This document shows positions 1-9,213 of a stretch of 57,228 bases of DNA, in pieces (the first letter of the stretch is position 1; each line of letters opens with the position of its first letter). The position numbers and the translations under genes were made by a program. Source of the DNA: Bordetella parapertussis. GTDB lineage: Bacteria > Pseudomonadota > Gammaproteobacteria > Burkholderiales > SG8-41. The notes below the pieces were generated by a model, which saw nothing but the letters and a program-made list of their open reading frames with translations, made no database searches and was not told the origin of the DNA. The stretch lies in the NCBI GenBank assembly GCA_945864585.1, contig CAMBCF010000015.1, positions 1 to 57,228 on the forward strand. The letters run 5' to 3'.

Positions 1-82
1 CCGCCCAATGCCGCCGCACTCGCTCATCCATCAAGGGCGCGAGCGAACGATATTTCAATTCGATCTGTCGTAGACTGCCTTC

Positions 83-397
83 TTGTTGCATCCGCTATTC
101 ATAGCATATCTGACTAATATTGGATACTTTATTTTGACGCGAATCCTTACCGACGACACCGTAAGGGTCAACGTCGTGGTGCGCAGGGGCATGATCAGCA
201 CCAAGAACGTGTTCGCTACTTCATTCATAAGCGCCGATGGTTCCGTGATCAAGAAAGTGGACTATGATGAGGAGAGGATGATTGGCACGATTTGCGATCA
301 CTACGATCAACGTAAAACCGGTTACTACGGCAAGAAAGACGGATTCGATTATCGCATGGTCTCCTTTTATGACCCTGCGGAGCAGACTACGGGCTAG
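83..397 (+). CDS. Possible small hypothetical protein (weak)
   Basis: This is an open frame of 104 codons starting at TTG; GTG and ATG codons lie further in. I recognise no family. The N-terminal 20 residues are mildly hydrophobic. The rest is charged and rich in Asp, Lys and Tyr (for example CDHYDQRKTGYYGKKDG near the C-terminus), which is more protein-like than a random GC-rich shadow frame. Base composition is lower in GC than in the flanking genes. It points toward mtgA on the other strand and shows no clear ribosome-binding site. It could be the tail of a gene broken at the left edge, a remnant, or non-coding. Confidence 0.3.
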   Translation: MLHPLFIAYLTNIGYFILTRILTDDTVRVNVVVRRGMISTKNVFATSFISADGSVIKKVDYDEERMIGTICDHYDQRKTGYYGKKDGFDYRMVSFYDPAEQTTG

Positions 398-477
398 ATT
401 CAGGCTTGCCGGAATAATGGGTTATAGCCGCGTTGCGTTGTCTGCGCTGCAGTCAACCGCTGTTCTTGGCTGCATCA

Positions 478-1173
478 TCACGGCACCCGCACCCCATTCG
501 AGCGCGCCAGAATAGTCGCGGTGCGCTTGCGCAAATACACCGTGTTAGCCCCAGGCCCATAGCGGCGCGGGCTGGGCGTCATTGCCGCGAGGCGCGCCGC
601 CTGCTCCGCAGACAATCCCGCCGCCGTGCCACCGTAGTGGTAGCGCGCTGCGGCCTGCGCGCCGAATACGCCGTCGCCCCACTCGATCACATTGAGATAA
701 ATTTCGAGGATGCGCTGCTTGGACATCATCGCTTCGATCATGACGGCGACCACAGCCTCCTGCCCCTTGCGCCACCAGGTGCGTTTGCCGGAGAAAAAAA
801 GATTCTTCGCCAGCTGCTGCGTAATGGTAGAGCCACCCGCAACGATGCCGCCTTCGCGCTGGTTACGCGCCCACGCCTGCTGGATGCCGTCCCAGTCAAA
901 GCCGTGATGGTCGAGAAATTTCGCGTCTTCGGCGGCAATCAGTGAACGTTTCAGATGCGGCGAGATGCGCTGATAGGGCACCCACTGATGCTGCAGCTTG
1001 GCGTTGGGATTGCCCTCGCGCAAAATCTCCAGCCGCGCACGCATGAACGCGGTGGACGAGGGATTGAATTTCGCCCAATACGCAACCTGCGCGAAAAACC
1101 AGAACTGGATCGCCACCACCGCGAACAGCGCCAGCAACAGCGCGCGCCAGCTCCAGCGCCACACCGTTCTCAA
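478..1173 (-). CDS. mtgA: Monofunctional biosynthetic peptidoglycan transglycosylase
   Basis: This GT51 enzyme polymerises lipid II into glycan strands at the outer face of the inner membrane. One N-terminal membrane anchor (about residues 9-29) precedes the catalytic domain. The family motifs are present: AAEDAKFLDHHGFD (catalytic Glu82), GGSTITQQLAKNLF (113-126), RKGQE (135-139) and EIYLNVIEWG (157-166). The transpeptidase domain of class A PBPs is absent, as expected for MtgA. I chose the TTG at 1173, which overlaps the aroE stop codon and has GAGGA upstream, giving 231 residues, normal for the family. A GTG at 1164 is an alternative. The frame stays open further upstream, but that stretch overlaps aroE and is not MtgA-like. 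Coupled translation with aroE is likely. Confidence 0.93.
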   Translation of the reverse strand: MRTVWRWSWRALLLALFAVVAIQFWFFAQVAYWAKFNPSSTAFMRARLEILREGNPNAKLQHQWVPYQRISPHLKRSLIAAEDAKFLDHHGFDWDGIQQAWARNQREGGIVAGGSTITQQLAKNLFFSGKRTWWRKGQEAVVAVMIEAMMSKQRILEIYLNVIEWGDGVFGAQAAARYHYGGTAAGLSAEQAARLAAMTPSPRRYGPGANTVYLRKRTATILARSNGVRVP

Positions 1174-2063
1174 TCCTTGGTCCTCAGTCCCGAGTGCTCG
1201 TTTCTGAGCGCCGCGATCACCGGCGCGGTTGCAGGCCGCACGCCGCGCCAGATCAAAAACGACTCCGCCGCCTGCTCCACCAGCATGCCGAAGCCGTCGG
1301 CAATCTGCACGCCGCTGGCGCACCCCTGTGCGAACCGCTGGAACGGCGTGGTTTTGCCATAGACCATGTCGTAAGCGAGCGCGCCCGGCGCGAACAGATT
1401 ATCCGGCAACGCGGGCATATCACCGCTCAAGCCAGCCGACGTGGCGTTGATCACTACATCGAATTTCATCCCCGCGAACGCGCCAAGCGCGGCATAGCTG
1501 CTGGCAGACATTTCGCAGCCTGCCGTCAATTTCGCAAAGCGCTGCACCAGCGCTTGTGCTTTGCTCAGCGTGCGGTTGGCAATCACCAACACACGCGGCG
1601 CTTCGCCCAGCAGCGGCCCGGCCACGCCAAACGATGCGCCACCCGCACCCAACAGCAGCACCCTTTTGCCGCGCAGCGGGTAGCCGAGATTCACGCTGAT
1701 GTCGCGCGTAAGTCCCGCACCGTCGGTGTTGTCGCCCGCCGTATCCCCGGCGCCGGGGTTACCCGAGGCGCTGAACGCCAGTGTGTTCACCGCGCCCGCC
1801 AGTTCGGCGCGCACGCTTTTTCGCGTGGCAAAATCAAACGCCTGGTGCTTGAACGGCAGCGTAATATTCAGGCCTTTGCCGCCTTCGGCCTGAAATCTGC
1901 GCACGGTTTCCGCGAAGGCGTCTAACTCGCAAAAAATCCTTTCGTACACCATATTTTGCGCGGTCTGCCGCGCAAACGCTGCATGTATTTCGGGAGATTT
2001 GCTGTGGGCAACAGGGTTGCCGACGATGGCATAGCGGTCGCCGGTGTGGCTAGGGGCACTCAT
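1170..2063 (-). CDS. aroE: Shikimate dehydrogenase
   Basis: AroE reduces 3-dehydroshikimate to shikimate with NADPH in the aromatic amino acid pathway. Shikimate-site motifs are AIVGNPVAHSKSP (12-24), NITLPFK with catalytic Lys72, AVNTL (91-95) and DNTDG (111-115). The dinucleotide loop is GAGGAS (139-144). C-terminal motifs NATSAGLSGD, VYGKTTPF and DGFGMLVEQAAESF follow in the usual order. I start at the ATG at 2063 (MSAPSHTG), giving 297 residues; an upstream in-frame ATG at 2105 would add 14 poorly conserved residues. The stop overlaps the mtgA start, and the TonB-like gene lies 45 bases upstream of this start, so the three may be one operon. Confidence 0.95.
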   Translation of the reverse strand: MSAPSHTGDRYAIVGNPVAHSKSPEIHAAFARQTAQNMVYERIFCELDAFAETVRRFQAEGGKGLNITLPFKHQAFDFATRKSVRAELAGAVNTLAFSASGNPGAGDTAGDNTDGAGLTRDISVNLGYPLRGKRVLLLGAGGASFGVAGPLLGEAPRVLVIANRTLSKAQALVQRFAKLTAGCEMSASSYAALGAFAGMKFDVVINATSAGLSGDMPALPDNLFAPGALAYDMVYGKTTPFQRFAQGCASGVQIADGFGMLVEQAAESFLIWRGVRPATAPVIAALRNEHSGLRTKD

Positions 2064-2108
2064 ACAGGCGATTGTAGTGCGTCCGCAGCCTGGGCGCGGC
2101 GGCAAAAA

Positions 2109-3134
2109 CTATTCCGTCTCGATCTGATCCGAGCGGGTAAACCGCCAGGTGCGGCTGATATCGATCACATCGGTGTCCCTGGCAACGTCCGCCGGAAACG
2201 CCGCGTATGGCGCCCCCAGACGCACGATGCGTACTGCCGCGTCGTCAAGAATCCTGCTGCCTGACGAACGGCGAATTTCGATGTTATCAATCGTGCCGTT
2301 CGCTTTGATCGATACCGTCAACAGCAGGCTGCCGTTAATTTTGCCGTCGCGCGCGGCGGGCGGGAAATTGGTCTCGCCGATACGCATGACCTTGATGCGC
2401 CAGTCTTCCACGTAGCGTGCGTAACGAACTTCACTGGCCGACGCCCCGATAGATTGCCGCCGCGGACGCTGTTGATACGCCTCCCACAGCCTGGAGACCT
2501 CTGCTTCCAGCCGCTGAATCTGCAGACTGCGCTGCAGGTCGGCGTGCGTCAGCGAGGGCGGCGTATCGGGTTGCGGCTGCACTTGCGGCGCCGGCTGGGC
2601 CGGCGCCGACACCACCGCGGCGGTAGATTTATTTCGCGTCATCAACTGGCGCGCTTCCTGCTTCAATTGTTCGACGCGCTTGCGCGCCACCGCGACATCG
2701 CTCGATTTAGGATCTTTGTTCAGCACCGGCAGCGGGCTCTTGGCGCGCCGCTCGGCATCCGTATTACCCCCGCCATCCAGATTGTGCTGCGCCAGCGCCA
2801 GTGCTTTGGCGGGCTTGGTATTGCTTTTGGCGTTGACCAGAATCACTTCAAGCGTCTTATTGTTGCTGACGATCTTTCTGTCCGGCAAGGTAAACGTCAC
2901 CAGCGTAATCACCGCGAGGTGTAGCAGCAACGAAGCTGCCAGCGCCACCTGAAACGAACGCTTGAAGGCGCCGCGTGCCATGCGTTGATCGAGCGCAGCG
3001 ACGATGCTTTCCAACTGCGCAAGGCGCGTGTCGAGCCTGGAAATCGCAGTTTTGCGCGCAGCCTGATGTCCGCCCTGAGCGCGGCGCGCTTTGCTCGCGA
3101 GGGGTATGACTTTGGCGGAGGAACGCGCGCTCAT
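2109..3134 (-). CDS. TonB family protein, energy transducer-like
   Basis: TonB-type proteins carry proton-motive energy from ExbB/ExbD to outer-membrane receptors across the periplasm. The 341-residue protein has a long, basic cytoplasmic N-terminus (about 1-58), one membrane segment (about 61-83), a polar linker rich in Ala, Pro and Gln, and a C-terminal TonB domain (about 250-335). The last shows NFPPAARDGKINGSLLLTVS, an IRRSSGSRILDDAAV helix and a final TWRF strand. No ExbB/ExbD genes are nearby, so the partner complex is unknown. The long N-terminus is unusual compared with classical TonB but common in betaproteobacterial genes beside aroE. The family call is firm; the receptor served is not known. 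Confidence 0.85.
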   Translation of the reverse strand: MSARSSAKVIPLASKARRAQGGHQAARKTAISRLDTRLAQLESIVAALDQRMARGAFKRSFQVALAASLLLHLAVITLVTFTLPDRKIVSNNKTLEVILVNAKSNTKPAKALALAQHNLDGGGNTDAERRAKSPLPVLNKDPKSSDVAVARKRVEQLKQEARQLMTRNKSTAAVVSAPAQPAPQVQPQPDTPPSLTHADLQRSLQIQRLEAEVSRLWEAYQQRPRRQSIGASASEVRYARYVEDWRIKVMRIGETNFPPAARDGKINGSLLLTVSIKANGTIDNIEIRRSSGSRILDDAAVRIVRLGAPYAAFPADVARDTDVIDISRTWRFTRSDQIETE

Positions 3135-3239
3135 GGTCGGCGTATTGTAGCCAAACCCTCACCATAGGCAAGAAAAATTTGTTTAATAACCTATAGTTGC
3201 GTATGTTATTTCAAGTAAAGCCACACCTCAGACTGCTAG

Positions 3240-5099
3240 TCAGTGAGTACTCTCTTTATCACTGATCTGCCGCAGAAACTCGCAATGGAAGGTGAGTTCC
3301 AGCATGTCGATGAAAGATATCGCCAGTTCCACCGTGCTGTCGGGCGGCAGATTGGGCAGCGACGGCACACGCACGGTGATGGGCAATTCGTCAAAACGCA
3401 GCAGGTTTTCGCGTATCACCGTCGCCGTAACCGTCGCGCGCGACTCCTGCGTGAGCCAGCGCAAACACCAGTAGCGCTCCATGTTGCGCTGAAATTCGGC
3501 GTAGGCGTCGTGGGCCAACTCGAAGTCGCGCATGGCGCCGAGCAGCGCTTCATCGCGCGCCTGATACGGCGCGGCTTGATTGCGCGTGGCGGCGATCAAC
3601 TGGCGCTGATTGAGCAAATCGACATAGCGCCGCAGCGGCGAACTCGCCCACAGGTATTGCGCCACCCCCAGCCCTTCATGCGCCGCGGGCGCTGTGCTCA
3701 TGCGCACCTTGCCCGCGCTTTGCACTCGATAAATCGCCGCCACTTTTTTGTCCGCCAACTCGCGGCCCCAGGTGCTGTTGACGTAAATCATCAGTTCGGA
3801 GACCAGCGTATCGATGGCCGACCCGCGTTGGCGGCGACCGATATGCACACGCTCATTCTCCACCCGAAACGTGTATTCGGCGCGGTTTTGCTGCTGCGTA
3901 TCGTCGCCGCGCCGCGCTTTCGCACACTGCCTGGCAAATTCCCACAGCGCCTTCAATTCAGCGCCTTGCGGGTGATCGATCACCCCGCGTTCGAGCGCGG
4001 CGTCGTTAAACACCGGTTCCAGCGCGTCATGACGCAAATTACCGGCGACGTGCACGCGCTCCAGCCGCGTTTCAGTGGCGGCGATTGCGCCCACCGAATT
4101 CACATCCACATACAACGATAACGCGGGACAATCGCGTCCCTCGACCAGCGTGTAGGCGGCGATCAGCGCTTCCGGCAACATGGTGATCTTGCCTGCCGGA
4201 TGATAGACGGTGGACAAGCGTTCCCGCGCCACCGCTTCCGCGGGCGTGCCCAGGCCGATGCCCAGCGCGGGCGCCGCGATATGGATGCCTATGCGCACAC
4301 CGCCGGTGGCGCGCGGCGTTACCGAAAACGCATCGTCGATTTCGGTGGTGGCGGCATCATCGATGCTGTATGCGGCAACCTCCGCCAGCGGCAATTCACT
4401 GTTTGCGGGGATGGCATCCAATGCCGCATGCGCCGCGCCGCGCGGAAAGTGCTCGAATAAAAATCGATCTACATGAAAATCATGCGACGACGGCAGCGCC
4501 CCGCAGCGCGCGAGCAGATGCGCCGGCGACAGCTGTGAGGCCGCGGCAGCCTCCTCCAATGCCTTGAACTCAGTGCTATTTTTATCAGGGGCGTAAAGCA
4601 GCGTTTTGACCAGAGGCACAAATTCAGGCGGCAGTTGTGATGCCATCAACTGCTCAAAGTATTGCTGCTTTTGCAGCGCCTGCTGTTTTTTACGCTCAAT
4701 GCCCGCGAGCGCGGCCTTGAGCGAGGCTTCCGGCGCAGCTTTGTAGCGGCCGCGGCCTTTTTTATAAAAATACATCGGCGCGCCGTGCAGTCTAAGCAGC
4801 GCGGCCGCGGATTCCAGCGCACTCGGCGCATGCCCGTAATACTCGCGCGTCAGCGCCGCCACTTCAAACTCCGGCTCGCCGCAGCACTGCCACAGAAAAT
4901 CAATGTCGATTTCATCGGCCGCGCGCTGCGCATCGGCCATGAATTCTCCCAGTGCAGGCCGTTCAAAGCGCAACAGCACCGCCGCCGCCTTCACCTTCGA
5001 GCGTTTGCCGTGCGGCGCTTCGATTTGCAGCGACGTGTCATTGTCGGCGAGGATAGCGCCCACTTTGAAACCGCCGTCTTCTTCGTAAAATACGTTCAT
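3240..5099 (-). CDS. RNase II/RNase R family (RNB-domain) exoribonuclease
   Basis: This is a 619-residue cytoplasmic protein with an RNB catalytic domain for processive 3'-to-5' RNA degradation. The metal-binding cluster reads YSIDDAATTEIDDAFSV. Aligned by eye with RNase II, three catalytic Asp are kept and the position of Asp207 is Glu. YHPAGKITMLPE and the C-terminal SSPLRRYVDLLNQRQL motif, which contributes the catalytic Arg, are present. The N-terminal 200 residues are not an obvious classical cold-shock pair, and the C-terminal S1 part is short, so this is a divergent RNB protein of the kind seen beside aroE/tonB in betaproteobacteria. The ATG at 5099 is the start. Substrate preference cannot be told from sequence. 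Confidence 0.88.
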   Translation of the reverse strand: MNVFYEEDGGFKVGAILADNDTSLQIEAPHGKRSKVKAAAVLLRFERPALGEFMADAQRAADEIDIDFLWQCCGEPEFEVAALTREYYGHAPSALESAAALLRLHGAPMYFYKKGRGRYKAAPEASLKAALAGIERKKQQALQKQQYFEQLMASQLPPEFVPLVKTLLYAPDKNSTEFKALEEAAAASQLSPAHLLARCGALPSSHDFHVDRFLFEHFPRGAAHAALDAIPANSELPLAEVAAYSIDDAATTEIDDAFSVTPRATGGVRIGIHIAAPALGIGLGTPAEAVARERLSTVYHPAGKITMLPEALIAAYTLVEGRDCPALSLYVDVNSVGAIAATETRLERVHVAGNLRHDALEPVFNDAALERGVIDHPQGAELKALWEFARQCAKARRGDDTQQQNRAEYTFRVENERVHIGRRQRGSAIDTLVSELMIYVNSTWGRELADKKVAAIYRVQSAGKVRMSTAPAAHEGLGVAQYLWASSPLRRYVDLLNQRQLIAATRNQAAPYQARDEALLGAMRDFELAHDAYAEFQRNMERYWCLRWLTQESRATVTATVIRENLLRFDELPITVRVPSLPNLPPDSTVELAISFIDMLELTFHCEFLRQISDKESTH

Positions 5100-5137
5100 G
5101 GGAAAACCTGAAAAGCTTCACCGCAGAGGAAATCCAT

Positions 5138-5176
5138 CAAAAAAAACGCGGCCCGCAATACAAACTGCGGGCCGCG
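5138..5176 (-). terminator. Rho-independent terminator of the Kelch gene
   Basis: An 11-bp perfect GC-rich stem (CGCGGCCCGCA at 5147-5157 with its complement at 5166-5176, 8-base loop) is followed on the minus strand by a run of eight T. It sits just after the Kelch gene stop and before the RNase gene start, so it should end Kelch transcription. Confidence 0.9.
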
Positions 5177-5204
5177 CTGCGATTATACCTTGTGCGGATG
5201 GTTA

Positions 5205-6257
5205 TTACTTCGCGTCGAGGTCGAGTACTTCGTTTACATCGGTTTCGATATGCGTGGCGGGGCCGCCGCCCGACTGTACGTTTCCGCTCACCACATACAA
5301 TTTGTTACCGATGAAATCGCCGGCACTGCCGTGGCGGGGAAATTCCATCGATGGGAGCGATGACCAGCGATTGGCCGCAGGATCGTAGGATTCAACCGCG
5401 CGGTAAGTCCCGGCCATCACGTTAGTGCGCACCTCTCCACCGACAACATAAATCTTGCCGCGATTGACACCCCAGGCTACGGCGCTGCGCGGCGTGGGCA
5501 TCTGGGCGAGCAGCGGACCCCATTGGTCAATCGCCGGATCATATACTTCAACGATGTCCGTATTGCTGCCCCTGCTGATGAATGCATTTCCAACACGCCC
5601 GCCGATGACGTAGATTTTGTTATTCACCGCACCGATTGCCGCGTGATTACGCGCCGTAGGCATCGGCGCTTTGGTCTCCCAGGTGTTGGTCGCCGGATCG
5701 TACACTTCGTTGGTGCCCAGCGCCCGGTGCGCGCGTGCGGGGTGTATCGATGTGTCCTTGGAGCCCGGAAAGTTGCCACCCCCGCCGATCACGTAGATCT
5801 TGCCGTTGACTACCGTGGCGGATGGCGAACCGCGTTTGGATGGCAGCGGCGCGAGCGCTTTCCACGTGTCATTTGCGGGATCGTACTCCCACGCGTTGTC
5901 TATGGGTTGCCAGGCAGTAGGACCTTTCTCCGGCTTTACGAAACCACCCATCACGTATATCTTGCCGTTCAGTTGCGTAACCGCAAGATGGTGGCTGAGC
6001 AACGGCATGTTTTTTTTCTTGATCCATTGATCGGTCGCAGGATCGTATTCGTAGACCAGGCCTTTCGCCGTCCATCCTGGTCCGAGTCCGCCGAGCACGT
6101 ATAACTTGCCACCCGCAGCAATGCCATACACCTCCTCGGAAGCTTCCGGAAACGGCGCGGCGCGCGACCATTTCTGCGCCGAAGAAAATCCCGGTGCCAG
6201 CAACATCAGCGCCAAAACAATGCTAAAGGTATATTGTAAGTATTTGTTTTTAAACAT
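5205..6257 (-). CDS. Secreted Kelch-repeat beta-propeller protein
   Basis: The 350-residue protein has a Sec signal peptide (about 1-28, ending FSSAQ) and then six Kelch repeats. Each carries a GKIYV(I/M/V)GG-type strand and a YDPAxxxW strand (for example YEYDPATDQW, EVYDPATNTWETKAPMP, VESYDPAANRWSSLP). Six repeats predict a complete six-bladed propeller in the periplasm or outside the cell. No catalytic module is attached, so it is likely a binding or structural protein, although some secreted Kelch proteins are sugar oxidases or sialate mutarotases. It has its own terminator and is probably transcribed alone. Function unassigned. Confidence 0.8.
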   Translation of the reverse strand: MFKNKYLQYTFSIVLALMLLAPGFSSAQKWSRAAPFPEASEEVYGIAAGGKLYVLGGLGPGWTAKGLVYEYDPATDQWIKKKNMPLLSHHLAVTQLNGKIYVMGGFVKPEKGPTAWQPIDNAWEYDPANDTWKALAPLPSKRGSPSATVVNGKIYVIGGGGNFPGSKDTSIHPARAHRALGTNEVYDPATNTWETKAPMPTARNHAAIGAVNNKIYVIGGRVGNAFISRGSNTDIVEVYDPAIDQWGPLLAQMPTPRSAVAWGVNRGKIYVVGGEVRTNVMAGTYRAVESYDPAANRWSSLPSMEFPRHGSAGDFIGNKLYVVSGNVQSGGGPATHIETDVNEVLDLDAK

Positions 6258-6338
6258 TATTTAACACTCCATTGCGTTGTATCAAGATCGAAAAGAGACG
6301 CTATGCTACGCGATCCGCAGGCGGGTTTGAAGATTTTT

Positions 6339-9176
6339 TCAACCGATGTCGGGCTCGCCGCAATACCTCAGTATTGGCTCGCGCACCGCATCGCGCAACC
6401 TCACCATTTCTCCCCACGCGCCGCCGGCAGGATGCACCGGCGCGCAAAAATGCAGCGTCACCGCGCCGTGGCGCGGCAGCCATACCTGATCGCGTAACAC
6501 CGTGCGCGCGCCACGAATCGCCACCGGCACCACCGGAACGCCGGCTTGCGCCGCGATCGCGAATACCCCCGTGCGAAACGGTTTTAATCCCGCGCGCCGG
6601 TCAAATGCGCCTTCCGGGAAAAACACCGGCGTCTCGCCCATGCGCAAGGCCTGCAGGAACTGGTCGATGCCCTCGATGCCCTGCCGGGGATCGCTGCGCT
6701 CGACATAGGCCGCGCCGATGCCGGTCAGAAACAAGCGCGGAAGCCAATGCCCGGTGAATTCACGCTTGGCGGCGAAATTATGCGCATAACGCAGCGGCAG
6801 GACTGCGCACAGCATGATGCCGTCAAGGTAACTGGTGTGATTCATCGCCAATACGCAGGGGCCCGGTGGCAGGTTTTCGCGGCCCTCGAGCTGCGGCGCG
6901 ACGCCGATCAGGCGCGTGAATATCCGCGCCATGATGGCGATGAACGGCCGGTTAAACGCCGGGCGGCGCATCACTGCGACCACCACCCATGTCAGGGGCG
7001 CCAGCAGTGCGAACCATGCCAGCGCATACACGCCGTAGAGCATGTCCCACAGCGCGCGCAGGCGGCGTTTCGCTTCCGGCCACGCCGCCTGCCACGCCAG
7101 CCGTGTGACCTGCAGCCACACCGGTGGCGGGCGCGCGGCGTGTGCGGGCGCGCCACGCTCATAAAACTCGCGACTCGCGGCACGGCGGATTTTGCCGCTG
7201 GAGGTCTTGAGCACGGTGTACGGCGGCGCCAGCACCACCTCATCCACGGGCATGCCGATCACCGCCACCGCGGCATCGTTCACCGCGCGTTGCAACGCTT
7301 CGCGCCGCGCCGCATCCGTTTCGCGCGTTTCGGCGAGCACGATGATGCGCTCGGTGCCCGAGGCCGCATCGGCACTGCCGAACACCGCGACACAGCCCTT
7401 GCGTATGCCGGGAATATCGCCCACCGCCTGTTCGATATCGTACGGATAAATATTGCGCCCGCCGCGAATGATCAGGTCTTTGACACGCCCGGTGAGATAG
7501 AGATCGCCGTTGGCGAAATACGCGTAGTCGCCGGTGTCGAGCCAGTCGCCGTCAAACAGCTTCGCAGTCTCCACCGGATTCCGATAGTAGCCGCGCGTGG
7601 CCGACGGCCCTTTGAACTGCAGGCGGCCCTCGTTACGCTCGCCGAGCTCGATACCCGCAGCGTCAACTACCCGCGTCGGATGGCCGGCCAGCGGCACACC
7701 GCAGGCAACGAAGCGCAGTGTGTTCCCCTCACTTCTGTTATCCGCCGGCGCGGCGGGCAGCGCACGCGCCGAGCGTGTGAACGGCTCGCGCTGCACCACA
7801 TCGATCAGCGGCAGCCGATTGGGCGGCGGAAACGCCAGCCCCACCGAGCACTCCGCCAGCCCGTAACAAGGCGCTATCGCCTGCGGCTTCAGGCCGAACT
7901 TCGCAAACCGGTCACGAAACGCGGCGATGGTGTCCGGGCTTACCGGCTCAGCGCCGTTGAACGCGTAACGCCACGCGGAAAGATCAACCCCCGCGATATC
8001 TTCGTCGGCGATCTTGCGCACACATAACTCGTAGGCGAAGTTCGGCGCCGCCGAAAGCGTGCCGCGATGGCGATGCATCGCCCACAACCAGCGCTGCGGG
8101 CGCGCCAGAAACGCCAGCGGCGACAGGATCACCGAAGGAAAACCGAAATACAGCCCCGCCAGCCAGGCGCCGATCAACCCCATGTCGTGATACAGCGGCA
8201 GCCAGCTCACGAACACCTCGTCCTGCTGCACTTGCACCGCCTCGCCCATCGCGCGCAGGTTGGCGAGCAGGTTGGCATGCGTGAGCGCGACGCCCTTGGG
8301 ACTGCCGGTTGAGCCCGAGGTATATTGAATGAACGCGATGTCGCCGGCGCCGATCGGCGGACGCGAATCAAAGCGTGCTGTGGATGCAAAATCGGCGGCG
8401 ATCAGCACATGGCGCAAACTGGGCACCTGCGCGCGCAGCAACAGCGCCACGCCTTTGGCCTGCGGCACGGTGATCAGCATCGCCGCCTGCGCGTTGGACA
8501 GAATACCGGCGTGGCGGCGCATATGGTCTTCGAGTTGCGCCAGCCGCACCGGCGGATAAATCGGCACCGGTATGCCGCCCGCCATCAGGATGCCGAGGAA
8601 GCTGAAGAAGTATTCGCGGCTGGTGGGCAACATGATCGCCACCGTCTGGCCGGGCAGCAGCCCGCGCCCGGCGAGTTCAGCCGCCACCGAAGATGCACCG
8701 GCGGCGAGCGCTGCGTAACTGATGTCTTGCGCGGTATCGTCTTCACCGTAAAGATGTATCTGCAACTGATCGGGGTGGCGTTCGAGATGCCAGTCGAGCA
8801 TCTCGAGCAGCGTGCGCGCCGCCGACGGCACGCCCTGATCGCCGCGCACCGCCAGCGCCTGCACCGCATGCGCGCCGGCCGCTGACGGCTCATGCCTACC
8901 AAGCGCCCCCAGCACGAAGCGCAGCAGGTCGCGTGGCGTTTCGGCCTCGGTCAATGCGCGTTCCGGCAATGCGACGCCGAATGCACGCTCCGTACGCAAC
9001 AGCAGTTCCGCGCGCCCCAGACTGTCGATACCCAGATCGCCTTCCAGCGCGCTGTCGAGCGTCACCTTTAGCGCGCGTCCGGGCCGCGTCTCGCGCACGA
9101 ATGCGTCCGCCAGCGCGAGCACGCGCGCAGCGGCTTCTTCAGCCTGGGGCACTGCCGGTTGCGGATCTGAGTTCAT
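6339..9176 (-). CDS. Acyl carrier domain / acyl-AMP (acyl-ACP) synthetase / PlsC-type acyltransferase fusion
   Basis: A 945-residue, three-part lipid enzyme. Residues about 15-90 form an acyl carrier domain with the phosphopantetheine site DLGIDSLG (Ser52). About 130-690 is an AMP-forming adenylation domain (QYTSGSTGSPKGVALTH, YGLAECSVGL, GDWLDTGDYAYF, and the C-terminal KTSSGKIRR lysine). After a hydrophobic stretch of 25-30 residues comes a PlsC/LPLAT domain with NHTSYLDG (HX4D), YVERSDPRQG and FPEGAFDR. The likely reaction is activation of a fatty acid, loading on a carrier, then transfer to a lysophospholipid or similar acceptor at the inner membrane. E. coli Aas has the opposite domain order and no own carrier. 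I start at the ATG at 9176; the upstream extension to 9266 is not carrier-like and overlaps yqiA. Confidence 0.87.
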   Translation of the reverse strand: MNSDPQPAVPQAEEAAARVLALADAFVRETRPGRALKVTLDSALEGDLGIDSLGRAELLLRTERAFGVALPERALTEAETPRDLLRFVLGALGRHEPSAAGAHAVQALAVRGDQGVPSAARTLLEMLDWHLERHPDQLQIHLYGEDDTAQDISYAALAAGASSVAAELAGRGLLPGQTVAIMLPTSREYFFSFLGILMAGGIPVPIYPPVRLAQLEDHMRRHAGILSNAQAAMLITVPQAKGVALLLRAQVPSLRHVLIAADFASTARFDSRPPIGAGDIAFIQYTSGSTGSPKGVALTHANLLANLRAMGEAVQVQQDEVFVSWLPLYHDMGLIGAWLAGLYFGFPSVILSPLAFLARPQRWLWAMHRHRGTLSAAPNFAYELCVRKIADEDIAGVDLSAWRYAFNGAEPVSPDTIAAFRDRFAKFGLKPQAIAPCYGLAECSVGLAFPPPNRLPLIDVVQREPFTRSARALPAAPADNRSEGNTLRFVACGVPLAGHPTRVVDAAGIELGERNEGRLQFKGPSATRGYYRNPVETAKLFDGDWLDTGDYAYFANGDLYLTGRVKDLIIRGGRNIYPYDIEQAVGDIPGIRKGCVAVFGSADAASGTERIIVLAETRETDAARREALQRAVNDAAVAVIGMPVDEVVLAPPYTVLKTSSGKIRRAASREFYERGAPAHAARPPPVWLQVTRLAWQAAWPEAKRRLRALWDMLYGVYALAWFALLAPLTWVVVAVMRRPAFNRPFIAIMARIFTRLIGVAPQLEGRENLPPGPCVLAMNHTSYLDGIMLCAVLPLRYAHNFAAKREFTGHWLPRLFLTGIGAAYVERSDPRQGIEGIDQFLQALRMGETPVFFPEGAFDRRAGLKPFRTGVFAIAAQAGVPVVPVAIRGARTVLRDQVWLPRHGAVTLHFCAPVHPAGGAWGEMVRLRDAVREPILRYCGEPDIG

Positions 9177-9213
9177 GGTTGTGGTTAGCCAATAGCCGCC
9201 GATTCTCCGCCCG

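Noticed and set aside
1174-1323. N-terminal extension of MtgA by 50 residues
   Set aside because: The extension lies wholly in aroE and is not MtgA-like; a TTG with a ribosome-binding site at 1173 gives the normal length.
6747-8027. A 426-codon plus-strand frame opposite the acyl-activating fusion
   Set aside because: It is Arg/His/Gln-rich with no family pattern, the usual look of an antisense shadow of a GC-rich gene. The minus-strand frame carries full catalytic motifs.
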